Assembly (NCBI GenBank): GCA_947450675.1
Contig: CANFWI010000032.1
Span: 1 to 35,874, forward strand
Reading direction: 5' to 3'
DNA: 35,874 bases
Source of the DNA: Comamonadaceae bacterium
Lineage (GTDB): Bacteria > Pseudomonadota > Gammaproteobacteria > Burkholderiales > Burkholderiaceae_C
The notes under the pieces: generated by a model
Told to the model about the DNA's origin: nothing
What the model saw: the letters and a program-made list of their open reading frames with translations, nothing else
Database searches by the model: none
Shown: piece after piece, positions 7,730 through 15,537 of the stretch
Position numbering within the stretch: the first letter of the stretch is position 1
How the letters are laid out: the number at the start of each line of letters is the position of its first letter
Position numbers and translations under genes: made by a program

Positions 7730-9217
7730 TCACAGCTCATAGCCAGTGAAGCGTTCCGCGGCCAGTTCAGCCGACGGGTCGATGTCGACCATGCGCACCA
7801 AGTCCAGCAAGCTGAAGCGGCCATCGTGATGCCAACCGGCCTCGGGTGAGGTCATGGCCCCTAAGGCGCAAATGCGCGTGACGCCGGCTTGGCCTAAAGC
7901 ATCCCCCAGCGCCAGCAGTTCTTCGGGCGCTGCCGCCAAGCCCACCGTTTGCAAGTAAGCGCGTTGCGGCTCAATCAGTGGCATCACGTCTTGCAGTGAG
8001 TTCAGGGCGACCACCAATACGCAGCGGTTCAGCGGGCCGGGCAGCAGCGTTTGTGGCGTGTCAGCGTAGGCAACCGTGAAAGCTTGCGCCGCGTCGCCCA
8101 GCACCTGATGACCGATTTGCCGGAGGCTCTCAAATTCATGCTGTTTTCGCCAACTCGCGACGCTGGCCGCTTCTTCAAGCGTCAAGGTGCGGCGTGTAAA
8201 TTTGGCGGTCAGTGCCGCCAACTCACTGGCCATGAGCTGCGCAAATTCGAGGGGTTGAACTTGTCCACCCCGCTGCACATAAAACACCTGCGGCGAATAA
8301 CAACCTTGCTGGTCCCAGCGCGCCACATCCAGTGCCGCTGCACGCGCTGTGGATTGCCCTCGCAGGACAGACAGCGCAGCATTCGAGACCATGCCAAAAC
8401 TCAGCTTGTGGCCGTGCGACAAGAAGCGCGTAGTCACTGGCATCCGGTCTTGCATGCTGCGCAGCGCCGTGTTGCCGCCGTAGGCCAGCACCACCTCGGC
8501 CTCGGCAAAGACGCAACGCTCAAGAACGTCGTCGCCGCCTTGCCACCAGACCACGGCGAAGCAGTCGGCCCAGCGCGGCTCGACCTCGGCCAGCAGACGG
8601 GCAAACAGGCTGGCAAAAATGGGTTCAGCGCTAGAAATTTTGCCGATGGTGCCGGCTTTGACCAGCAGGCCAGAGACGAAACTCCACAAGGGCAGGGCGG
8701 GCACATTGCCGGCCCAGACATGGACCAGCAACTCGGGGCCGATGGCTTTGCTCCAACCGCCTTTGGGGCGGGGCTGGAACTCGTCGAGCAGCTTGGGGTT
8801 GGCAAAGTCTTCTGTGATGAAGCGCTGCAGCTGCAGCGCTCTGAAAGTTTGCAGATAGCTGTTCAAACCGAGCCGCACCATGGCGGCATCAAAGCCGGTG
8901 GCGCGAGGCAACAGGTGCTCCAACGCTTGGCGGTAGGGGTCGTTGGCGTTGAGCAAGCGCGCGATGGCGGTGTCGAGGGTGCGGACGATGTCCGAGACCG
9001 GCCACGACTTCAAATGCGTTCGGCTGGCTAGGCGAATGCGGCTGGCGAGGGCTTTGAATTGCTCGGTGCTGAGTTCAGGCACCGCCACCGTCAGCGCATT
9101 GTTGGGTGCGCCCAGTTGCAGGTGCTTCCAGCGCACCTCATCGTCTCGCAGGCCGGGCAAATAACCCGCCTTGAATACGTCCGCTTTGAGGAAGTTTTCT
9201 TTGGGGGCGCTCATCAT
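7730..9217 (-). CDS. LuxC-like acyl-CoA / acyl-protein reductase
   Basis: LuxC-family proteins belong to the aldehyde dehydrogenase superfamily and reduce an enzyme-bound acyl thioester to an aldehyde with NADPH. In this 495-residue protein I see the LuxC landmarks HVWAGNVPALPLWSFVSGLL (about 166-185), VLAYGGNTALRSM (about 243-255) and the catalytic QQGCYSPQ with the nucleophilic cysteine at residue 306. The upstream gene is LuxE-like, its usual partner, with a 4-base ATGA overlap. There is no luciferase (luxAB) or acyltransferase (luxD), so light production is not supported. The TPP riboswitch points to a thiamine-related acid as substrate; this is inference. Possible starts are ATG 9217 or 9214. 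Confidence 0.88.
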   Translation of the reverse strand: MMSAPKENFLKADVFKAGYLPGLRDDEVRWKHLQLGAPNNALTVAVPELSTEQFKALASRIRLASRTHLKSWPVSDIVRTLDTAIARLLNANDPYRQALEHLLPRATGFDAAMVRLGLNSYLQTFRALQLQRFITEDFANPKLLDEFQPRPKGGWSKAIGPELLVHVWAGNVPALPLWSFVSGLLVKAGTIGKISSAEPIFASLFARLLAEVEPRWADCFAVVWWQGGDDVLERCVFAEAEVVLAYGGNTALRSMQDRMPVTTRFLSHGHKLSFGMVSNAALSVLRGQSTARAAALDVARWDQQGCYSPQVFYVQRGGQVQPLEFAQLMASELAALTAKFTRRTLTLEEAASVASWRKQHEFESLRQIGHQVLGDAAQAFTVAYADTPQTLLPGPLNRCVLVVALNSLQDVMPLIEPQRAYLQTVGLAAAPEELLALGDALGQAGVTRICALGAMTSPEAGWHHDGRFSLLDLVRMVDIDPSAELAAERFTGYEL

Positions 9218-10332
9218 CCGCGTGCTGCTTTCAAAAAGTCTTCAACCGCCAGCGAGCAGCCCTTGGCCTGGGCACCTTGAGCTCGGCCCAGTAAGACAAA
9301 ACCGTCGTCGGTGGCGACGCCCACATCTTCCGTCAAGATGGTGACGACGGAGTTGACGTTGGCCAGATCGGTGTGGGCCAAAATGCCGCGCTCGCCATGG
9401 GCGACTTCTTGGCCCGTCAATGGGTTGAGCAAGCGTGACCGCAGCCAGTGCGGTCCACGTTTGACCGACGGAACGCTGCGGTTGCCGGCGTCATAAAACT
9501 GCGTGCTCAGCTCAGTCATGCCGTACATGTTGATGCACTGCCGCCGGTCGACGCCGAAGGTGGCCGACAACTGGGCGTAAAACTCCTCCATCGGAATGTC
9601 TCGGGACTGGCCTTTGAAGCCGCCGGTGTCGAGAATTCGGCTGCCCTTTGGCAAGACAAACGACAAGCCGCGCACTTGCAGTTCATCCAGTAGATGGACA
9701 AAGCTGTAGCTCGCCCCCAACAAGGCAAAGGCTTGACCTGATTGCTCGGCCTTGCGCAGTGCCTCACACAGAGCGTCGGTGCGCAGCCCGTTTTTGTCTA
9801 AGTAGTAGGCGCTGTCAGCGCTTGCAAAATGTTGCATCGCCAAGCCTAGGTAGTGGGCGAGGGATGAGTTCTGCATCAAGGTTTCGCTTGGGAACAAAAT
9901 GCCCATCGGCAGACGCGCGTCGCCTTGCATGAAGTGTTCGCTGAAGTGGCGCAGCATGGAGGCGTCATACACCGCTAAGTTGGGGTGGTGGTGCCGGCCC
10001 TTGACCTCGCCACGGGTCGTGCCGCTGGTCATGAAGACGCGCTCGCACGTCTCTGCCGGCACACAACTCAGCGTGAATTCCTTAAAGGCGTCGATCGGCA
10101 CGGCCGGAATGTCACGCCAACTTTTCACCAGCCGTGGGGTTTTGCCGCGCAATTGACAAAAGCGCTGAAAAGGCAGGTTGAGCATGAACTGTCGGGCAAA
10201 GATACGCAGCGCCAATTCATTGAATTCTTCATCGCTTACGGCTGGGCGTGCGATGAACGCCAGCAATTCGCGGTTGATGTCTTCAGAAGTAGTGCTGCTG
10301 TGTGCCGTGTCTTGCGCCATGTCCTGTGCCAT
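9214..10332 (-). CDS. LuxE-like acyl-protein synthetase
   Basis: LuxE enzymes activate a free carboxylic acid with ATP to an acyl-AMP, load it on a cysteine and pass it to LuxC. The 372-residue protein has the adenylating-enzyme phosphate loop FMTSGTTRGEVKGRHHH (100-116), the MYGMTELSTQFYD motif (269-281), and a cysteine at residue 359, 14 residues from the C terminus. That matches the position of the acyl-carrying cysteine of Vibrio LuxE as I recall it, suggesting the acyl relay is intact. It is first in the operon, about 65 bases after the riboswitch. ATG 10332 is used; ATG 10320 is an alternative. Substrate unknown. Confidence 0.86.
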   Translation of the reverse strand: MAQDMAQDTAHSSTTSEDINRELLAFIARPAVSDEEFNELALRIFARQFMLNLPFQRFCQLRGKTPRLVKSWRDIPAVPIDAFKEFTLSCVPAETCERVFMTSGTTRGEVKGRHHHPNLAVYDASMLRHFSEHFMQGDARLPMGILFPSETLMQNSSLAHYLGLAMQHFASADSAYYLDKNGLRTDALCEALRKAEQSGQAFALLGASYSFVHLLDELQVRGLSFVLPKGSRILDTGGFKGQSRDIPMEEFYAQLSATFGVDRRQCINMYGMTELSTQFYDAGNRSVPSVKRGPHWLRSRLLNPLTGQEVAHGERGILAHTDLANVNSVVTILTEDVGVATDDGFVLLGRAQGAQAKGCSLAVEDFLKAARG

Positions 10333-10397
10333 TTTTATCGGCAGGGAGGCTGGGGGCTCACGAGGATGCTCTCAGAGTAAGAGACAGTCCTTGGAAA

Positions 10398-10485
10398 ACT
10401 AGCTTCCCTGCGCGAGGATTACCTCAATCAGGTTCAAAGGGACTTTCTCAGCCGCTGCACTTTCGTGACAACAGCACCCCTAGCG
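10398..10485 (-). promoter_or_regulatory. TPP riboswitch ahead of the luxE-luxC-ABC-SDR operon
   Basis: The minus strand carries all THI-box blocks: TAGGGGTGCTG, then GCTGAGA, then CCTTTGAACCTGATTGAGG and TAATCCTCGCGCAGGGAAGC. The P1 helix closes with AGGG near 10483 and the GGGAAG end near 10405. It lies about 65 bases before the luxE-like start, with nothing coding between, and is read toward that gene. Together with the first element this gives two independent TPP aptamers 7 kb apart. It is the main evidence that the lux-like genes belong to thiamine metabolism. Confidence 0.95.
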
Positions 10486-10508
10486 AATGGTTCTTGCGAA
10501 CGCCTTGC

Positions 10509-10514
10509 ATTGTA
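10509..10514 (-). promoter_or_regulatory. Candidate -10 box for the second riboswitch operon
   Basis: On the minus strand TACAAT matches the sigma70 -10 consensus (TATAAT) in five of six positions and sits about 25 bases before the aptamer. No convincing -35 box is seen at 17 bases upstream; TGTACA lies 18 bases upstream and is a poor match. The assignment is tentative. Confidence 0.4.
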
Positions 10515-10548
10515 GAGCCGCCTTGAGGCTGCTGTACAGGGCGATTTT

Positions 10549-11610
10549 TCAGTCGGCTGACATGGGCTTTTCAACACCCAGCACCTTGTGCAGCTTGGTG
10601 CTGGTGGTGGTGTATTGCAGCTGGATGGTTTTGTCCGGGAAGATGATGGGGGCAGCGCCAAAAGCGGCCAGCACACACTCATGAAAGCCGCACAAAATCA
10701 GTTTCTTTTTGCCGGGATAGGTGTTGATGTCACCGACCGCAAAGATGCCGGGCTCGCTGGTCGAAAATTGCTCGGTGTCGACGGTGAGTTGTTTGCGCTC
10801 AATCGCCAGACCCCAGTCGGCAATCGGCCCGAGCTTGGGCGACAGACCGAAGAACACCAGCAGCTTGTCGAGCGGCACTGCGTGTGTCACGCCTTCGGGG
10901 TCTGTGACCTTGGCCGTGGTCAGCTTGCCGGCTTTTTCTTCATAGCCTGTCACTTGGCCCGCCATGAAGCGCATGGCATGGGCCGCGCACAGGGCTTTCA
11001 TGTCTGCCACTTTGGCTGGGTCTGCTTGAAAACTGTCACGCCTGTGAACCAAGGTCACGCTTTTGGCTCGGTTGGGGCCTGCTTTGGCGAAGGAGATGGC
11101 TGCGTCTAGGGCTGCATCGCCACCGCCGATGATCACCAAGTCTTGCCCTGCAAAGTCTGCCGGGTTGCGGACTTGGTAAAAAAGTTGCGAGTCGTCAAAC
11201 TTCTCGAGGCCTTCGAGGCGCAGCAGACGCGGCTGGAAGGCACCGACACCTGCAGCAATAAAAATCGTCTGGCTTAAAAAAGCCGTGCCTTTGTTCGTCG
11301 TCAACAAAAAACGGCCGTCGGCCTGCTTTTCAAGGGTGCTGACTTCTTGGCCGAAATGAAAAGTCGCGCCAAAGGGCTCAATCTGCCTCAACAGCGACGC
11401 CGTGAGTTCGCGGCCGGTGGTGGCTGGCAGGGCCGGAATGTCGTAAATCGGCTTGTCGGGGTACAGCTCAATGCATTGACCGCCAGCGTAGGCCAGCGAA
11501 TCGATCACGTGGGCCTTGATCTCCAGCAGACCCAACTGAAACACCTGATACAAGCCGACCGGACCCGCGCCGATGATGACGGCCTCGGTTTCGATCACGG
11601 CTGTATTCAC
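10549..11610 (-). CDS. Ferredoxin-NADP+ reductase, thioredoxin-reductase-like
   Basis: This FAD flavoprotein is expected to move electrons between NADPH and ferredoxin. It has an N-terminal FAD motif [19 protein letters not shown], a second dinucleotide motif [15 protein letters not shown], and the C-terminal FAD-binding [14 protein letters not shown]. It lacks the CxxC redox pair of thioredoxin reductases, which marks the YumC/FNR2-like group. The frame is open to 11814, but that part lies antisense-like inside fdxA in another frame. The GTG at 11610 (VNTAVIETE, 353 aa) is the best start, 20 bases after the fdxA stop. Pairing with FdxA supports a ferredoxin partner role. Confidence 0.88.
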   Translation of the reverse strand: MNTAVIETEAVIIGAGPVGLYQVFQLGLLEIKAHVIDSLAYAGGQCIELYPDKPIYDIPALPATTGRELTASLLRQIEPFGATFHFGQEVSTLEKQADGRFLLTTNKGTAFLSQTIFIAAGVGAFQPRLLRLEGLEKFDDSQLFYQVRNPADFAGQDLVIIGGGDAALDAAISFAKAGPNRAKSVTLVHRRDSFQADPAKVADMKALCAAHAMRFMAGQVTGYEEKAGKLTTAKVTDPEGVTHAVPLDKLLVFFGLSPKLGPIADWGLAIERKQLTVDTEQFSTSEPGIFAVGDINTYPGKKKLILCGFHECVLAAFGAAPIIFPDKTIQLQYTTTSTKLHKVLGVEKPMSAD

Positions 11611-11630
11611 TAGATCTGCCGCCAGAAAAA

Positions 11631-11960
11631 TCAGCGAACCAGTTCGCTGAGCTTGCCGGTCTTGTCTTTCCAGTCGTCGGCGTCTGGCAAGGCGGGTTTG
11701 CGCTTGGTGATGCTTTTCCAACCGGGCTGGGTCGACAACTCCAAGTTGATCTTGATGAAGTTGAGCTGGTCTGCGGGCAGGTCTTCTTCGGCATAAATCG
11801 CGTTGACCGGGCATTCGGGAATGCAGACGGCGCAGTCAATGCACTCGTCCGGCTCGATCACCAACATGTTGGGGCCTTCGCGGAAACAGTCGACGGGGCA
11901 CACATCCACGCAGTCGGTGTACTTGCAACGGATACAGGATTCGGAAACGACGTGGGTCAT
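11631..11960 (-). CDS. fdxA: 7Fe ferredoxin FdxA
   Basis: This is a 109-residue ferredoxin of the Azotobacter FdI type. Cysteines 9, 17 and 50 fit the 3Fe-4S site, and cysteines 21, 40, 43 and 46 fit the 4Fe-4S site; the spacing matches the family exactly when offset by one. The C-terminal extension ([20 protein letters not shown]) is typical of proteobacterial FdxA. It lies between cysN and the ferredoxin reductase on the same strand. It is a low-potential electron carrier and may feed the nearby siroheme sulfite reductase (inference). Confidence 0.95.
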   Translation of the reverse strand: MTHVVSESCIRCKYTDCVDVCPVDCFREGPNMLVIEPDECIDCAVCIPECPVNAIYAEEDLPADQLNFIKINLELSTQPGWKSITKRKPALPDADDWKDKTGKLSELVR

Positions 11961-12025
11961 GCTTTTTTGGCTCGGTCGGTAAAAACCCTAGATTTTAAGA
12001 TCTTTCTAGGGGAGGGCTAAGGGGA

Positions 12026-12049
12026 AGGTTTAAAGCCGGGCTTAAACCT
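12026..12049. repeat. Hairpin at the end of cysN
   Basis: An inverted repeat AGGTTTAA...TTAAACCT with an 8-base loop overlaps the cysN stop codon (12048-12050). On the minus strand it is followed by TTCCCCTT, which is not a clean T-run. It could be a weak terminator or an mRNA 3' stabiliser separating cysN from fdxA. The inference is modest. Confidence 0.4.
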
Positions 12050-13385
12050 ATTGGGCGGACAGAATCAACGCGGCGCCGGACGTCTTGTGCGAGGCGGTAT
12101 CGACCAGCACCAGCGAACCCAGAATGCGTGATTCGGCAAAGGGCACGGCAGCGATGGGTTCTTGCAGGGTCAGCTCGACCACGCCGATGGCGTTGGCGTC
12201 GAGTTGCGTCGCGGCTTGTTCTTCCAGCGTGTTGATGTTCACTTGGTGGACGATGCGCTTGACCTTGGCCTTGACCCAACGGTGACCTTGCAAGGCCCAA
12301 TACAGGCGGCCTGGCAACAAGGGTTCGTCGTCCATCCAAGCGACGGTTGCTGTCAGCTCGCGCTTGCCGGGTGAGGCGCCAAAGCCTTCAGTGGCCAACA
12401 GCACGTCACCGCGTGAGACGTCGAGTTCACGGTCCAAGATGATGCCGGCGCTGTGGCCTGCACGCACCGACTTCGGCGAGCGCGCATGGTCCAGCACTTC
12501 GGCCACTACAGCGCTTTTGCCGCCGGGCAAGACGCTCACGCTCTGGCCGACTTGCACCGCGCCGCTGGCAATGCGACCCCAAAAAATCCGTCGTCCTTGT
12601 GAGGTGTCAGCACTGGACGAAAACTTTTCAACCCACTGCACCGGAAAGCTGAAGGGCTGGGCCGTGTCGGCAGGTGTGGCCGACAGCTGCTCCAGAATCG
12701 CCAACAAGGCCGGGCCTTGGTAGTTGCACCAGCCGGGGTTGGCGTCCACCACGTTAAAGCCAATCAGCGCCGACACCGGCACGATGGCGTGCGCGGTGAT
12801 ACCAGCCTCTTGGGTGAACTGCCGCAGCGCTGCGCTGATGTGTTCAAACGCCAGCGCAGGGTCTTCCACGGCGTCGAGTTTGTTGACGGCAAAAACGATG
12901 GACGGCACGCGCAGCAATTTCACCAGCAACGAATGACGGCGGGTTTGCGGCAACAGATTCGGCAGGGCGGACTGCCAGTCGAGCTTGGTGGCGTCGACCA
13001 GCACCACGGCCGCGTCGGCGCTGGAGGCGGCCGTGACCATGTTGCGCGTGTACTGCTCGTGGCCGGGTGCATCGGCAATGATGAATTTACGGGCGACCGT
13101 GTTGAAGTAGCGGTAGGCCACGTCAATCGTGATGCCTTGTTCGCGCTCTGCTTGCAGGCCGTCGGTCAGCAAGGCCAAGTCGACCTTGCCGCTGCGTTGA
13201 ACGCTGGCCAACTGGTCTTGCAGCACGGCGCGGGAGTCGACCAACAGGCGGCCGATCAGCGTGCTCTTGCCGTCGTCGACGCTGCCGCAGGTGACAAAGC
13301 GCAGGGCTGCGCGCGTGTCTTGCTCGGCGTTGTTAGAAGCGTTGTCCGCAACGTCAGGGTTGCTGGTTTGAAGAATCGTGCTCAT
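12048..13385 (-). CDS. cysN: Sulfate adenylyltransferase large subunit CysN (GTPase)
   Basis: CysN with CysD makes adenosine 5'-phosphosulfate from sulfate and ATP, driven by GTP hydrolysis. The 445-residue protein has the translational-GTPase motifs G1 GSVDDGKSTLIGRLL (about 34-48), DAPGHEQYTRNM (G3) and NKLD (G4), then two beta-barrel domains. It ends without a CysC kinase domain, consistent with direct APS reduction by the CysH next door. The ATG at 13385 overlaps the cysD stop as TGATG. Confidence 0.95.
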   Translation of the reverse strand: MSTILQTSNPDVADNASNNAEQDTRAALRFVTCGSVDDGKSTLIGRLLVDSRAVLQDQLASVQRSGKVDLALLTDGLQAEREQGITIDVAYRYFNTVARKFIIADAPGHEQYTRNMVTAASSADAAVVLVDATKLDWQSALPNLLPQTRRHSLLVKLLRVPSIVFAVNKLDAVEDPALAFEHISAALRQFTQEAGITAHAIVPVSALIGFNVVDANPGWCNYQGPALLAILEQLSATPADTAQPFSFPVQWVEKFSSSADTSQGRRIFWGRIASGAVQVGQSVSVLPGGKSAVVAEVLDHARSPKSVRAGHSAGIILDRELDVSRGDVLLATEGFGASPGKRELTATVAWMDDEPLLPGRLYWALQGHRWVKAKVKRIVHQVNINTLEEQAATQLDANAIGVVELTLQEPIAAVPFAESRILGSLVLVDTASHKTSGAALILSAQ

Positions 13386-14341
13386 CAGAAATAACCCTCT
13401 TTTTTGCGCTTCTCCATCGAGGCGTCGGAAGTCTTGTCGTCCATGCGGGTGGCACCGCGTTCACTGACGTCGGCGGTCAGTGTTTCCAGCACCACTTCGG
13501 CTGGGTTGGCAGCCGGGCTTTCGACCGGGCAGGTGCAGGTGATGTCGCCCAAAGTACGAAAGCGCACGGTTTTATCAACCGCGGTTTCTCCGGCTTTCAA
13601 GGGCGTGAGTTCGGTCACTGGCACCAGCAAACCTTTGCGCTCGACCACCGTGCGTTGGTGCGCGTAATACAGCGACGGCAGTTCGATGTTCTCGCGCTCA
13701 ATGTATTGCCAGACGTCGAGTTCAGTCCAGTTGGAAATCGGGAACACGCGAAAGTGCTCACCCGGCTGCAAGCGTGTGTTGAACAGGTTCCACAACTCTG
13801 GCCGTTGGGCTTTGGGCTGCCATTGACCGAAGGCATCGCGGTGCGAAAAAATCCGCTCTTTGGCGCGGGCTTTTTCTTCGTCACGGCGGGCACCACCAAT
13901 CAGGGCGTCAAAGCGAAACTCTTCAATCGCCTCCAGCAGCGTGACCGATTGGTGCACATTGCGTGACTCGCCCGGGTGCGCCAGCCGAACCGTGCCGCGC
14001 TTCATCGAATCTTCGACGTTCCGGACAATCAAATTAGCGCCCAGCTGCTGGGCCCGGTAGTCGCGGAAATCGGTGACTTCCGGGAAGTTGTGGCCGGTGT
14101 CGATCATCAACAGCGGGTACGGAATATGGCCGCCGCGGGTGCTGTCAACAAAGGCTTTTTCAGCGCACTTGAGCAGCACCAGCGAGTCTTTGCCGCCAGA
14201 AAAAAGCAGGGTCGGGCGCTCGAAAGCGGCGGCGACTTCACGCAGGATGAAGATGGCTTCTTCTTCTAAAGCGTCCAGATGCGCATTGCTCAAATGGGGT
14301 TGGGCTTGAGTCAGCACGGTGGCTTCGGCTACAGCGTTCAC
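13385..14341 (-). CDS. cysD: Sulfate adenylyltransferase small subunit CysD
   Basis: CysD is the ATP-pyrophosphatase-type catalytic subunit of ATP sulfurylase. The P-loop-like LFSGGKDSLVLL lies near residue 50, GHNFPEVTDFRDY in the middle, and the family C terminus ATRMDDKTSDASMEKRKKEGYF is intact. The 318-residue length is normal. The start codon is GTG at 14341 and overlaps the cysH stop by 4 bases (GTGA). It is third from last in the cysI-DUF934-cysH-cysD-cysN run. Confidence 0.95.
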   Translation of the reverse strand: MNAVAEATVLTQAQPHLSNAHLDALEEEAIFILREVAAAFERPTLLFSGGKDSLVLLKCAEKAFVDSTRGGHIPYPLLMIDTGHNFPEVTDFRDYRAQQLGANLIVRNVEDSMKRGTVRLAHPGESRNVHQSVTLLEAIEEFRFDALIGGARRDEEKARAKERIFSHRDAFGQWQPKAQRPELWNLFNTRLQPGEHFRVFPISNWTELDVWQYIERENIELPSLYYAHQRTVVERKGLLVPVTELTPLKAGETAVDKTVRFRTLGDITCTCPVESPAANPAEVVLETLTADVSERGATRMDDKTSDASMEKRKKEGYF

Positions 14342-15120
14342 GCGGAGACCTCTTTGATAGGAGTGATGGATGAAATGGAGGAGGACTGACCTTCTGCCGT
14401 GTCAGACACATGCAGGCCGCACTCTTTGGCGCTTTCTTGTTCCCACCACCAGCGGCCGGAGCGAATGTCTTCGCCCAGCGTGACAGCGCGGGTGCAAGGC
14501 GCGCAACCGATGCTCGGGAAAAACTCGTCGTGCAGCGGGTTGTAGAGAATGTCGTTGATACTGATGAAATGCCAAACGTCGCCGGCGGTCCAGCGGGCCA
14601 GCGGGTTGACTTTTGCGCGTTCGCTAGGTTGGCCGACCAATTCGTGCTCGATGAACTCGACCTCAGCACGGGCGTTGGATTGCTCGCGGCGCAGGCCGGT
14701 CAGCCAACCTTTTTTGCCGGCCAACGCACGACCCAGGGGTTCCATTTTGCGGATGCCGCAGCATGCTTTGCGCAGGTCGACGCTCTGATACATGGCTTTG
14801 TCGCCGTGCGTGCTGACGAATTCAGCAGCGACTTCGGCAACTGGACGGTAGGCTTCAACCGGGCGGCCGTAGCGCGCTTCAATGCGGCCAATCATCGCCA
14901 CGGTCTGCGGGTGCAGCATGCCGGTCTCCAGCACAAAAATGCTGCAATCGATGTGGTGCTCAGCCAGCAAGTGGGTGATGACCATGTCTTCAGCGCCCAA
15001 GCTGGAGGCCTGCGTCAAGGGCGAAAATTCTTGCGCTGCGCGCTTTAAGAGGGCGATAGTTTCGGCCAACTTGGCGTCGAAGTCTGGCGAGGCTTTGGCG
15101 TAAAGCGAGACTGCGCTCAT
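14338..15120 (-). CDS. cysH: Fe-S assimilatory APS reductase (CysH family)
   Basis: This enzyme reduces activated sulfate to sulfite with a catalytic cysteine. Two cysteine pairs, KACCGIRK and IGCAPCTRA, are the ligands of a 4Fe-4S cluster, and the C-terminal KECGLH carries the catalytic cysteine. The cluster pairs mark the APS-using subtype rather than the PAPS reductase of enterics. This agrees with the lack of a CysC kinase domain or gene in the cluster. The 260-residue protein starts at ATG 15120, overlapping the DUF934 stop by 4 bases. Confidence 0.93.
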   Translation of the reverse strand: MSAVSLYAKASPDFDAKLAETIALLKRAAQEFSPLTQASSLGAEDMVITHLLAEHHIDCSIFVLETGMLHPQTVAMIGRIEARYGRPVEAYRPVAEVAAEFVSTHGDKAMYQSVDLRKACCGIRKMEPLGRALAGKKGWLTGLRREQSNARAEVEFIEHELVGQPSERAKVNPLARWTAGDVWHFISINDILYNPLHDEFFPSIGCAPCTRAVTLGEDIRSGRWWWEQESAKECGLHVSDTAEGQSSSISSITPIKEVSA

Positions 15121-15515
15121 GAGCGGGTGCTTTCAGTGTGGGCGAAGTGCGGCTTGATCTGTACCGCGTCGCCTTGGTAGCGGCCGACGCCGTAGCCGGG
15201 GTAACTGGCCAGCACGCGCTGCGCTACGTCAAGCGGCTGGTCGGCGCGCAACACGGCGACGTCAAAACCGCTGCGTTCCATTTGCGCGAGTTGGTCGACC
15301 AGCACGTCGCCGGTGGCGCGAATCTCACCGGTGAATTCACGCCGACGGCGCAGCAAGAAAGCCTGGCTGTAGGCGCGGCCGTCGGTAAATTTTGGAAAGT
15401 GCAGGTCGATGCGTTGGACGCCGTCCAGCGGCAGATCCATCGGGTCGGCATCGTTGGCGAAAACCACGGTGCCGGGGAGTTCAGCGGCGTTGTCGTGAGC
15501 GGTGAGTAATTTCAT
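15117..15515 (-). CDS. DUF934 family protein of the sulfite-reduction cluster
   Basis: This 132-residue protein is of the DUF934 type that regularly sits between sulfite reductase and CysH in proteobacteria. Family-like stretches are RIDLHFPKFTDGRAYSQAFLLRRR, DVLVDQLAQMERSGFD and YPGYGVGRYQGD near the end. The open frame runs up to 15737 inside cysI, but the ATG at 15515 (MKLLTAHD) leaves a 22-base gap after cysI and matches family length. Biochemical function is unknown; by context it assists sulfite reduction. Confidence 0.87.
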   Translation of the reverse strand: MKLLTAHDNAAELPGTVVFANDADPMDLPLDGVQRIDLHFPKFTDGRAYSQAFLLRRRREFTGEIRATGDVLVDQLAQMERSGFDVAVLRADQPLDVAQRVLASYPGYGVGRYQGDAVQIKPHFAHTESTRS

Positions 15516-15537
15516 GGTGGGTACTTTCAAACTGTCT

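Noticed and set aside
7730..10332. Bioluminescence (lux) operon
   Set aside because: luxC- and luxE-like genes are present, but luxA, luxB and luxD are absent and the operon has a TPP riboswitch and an ABC importer.
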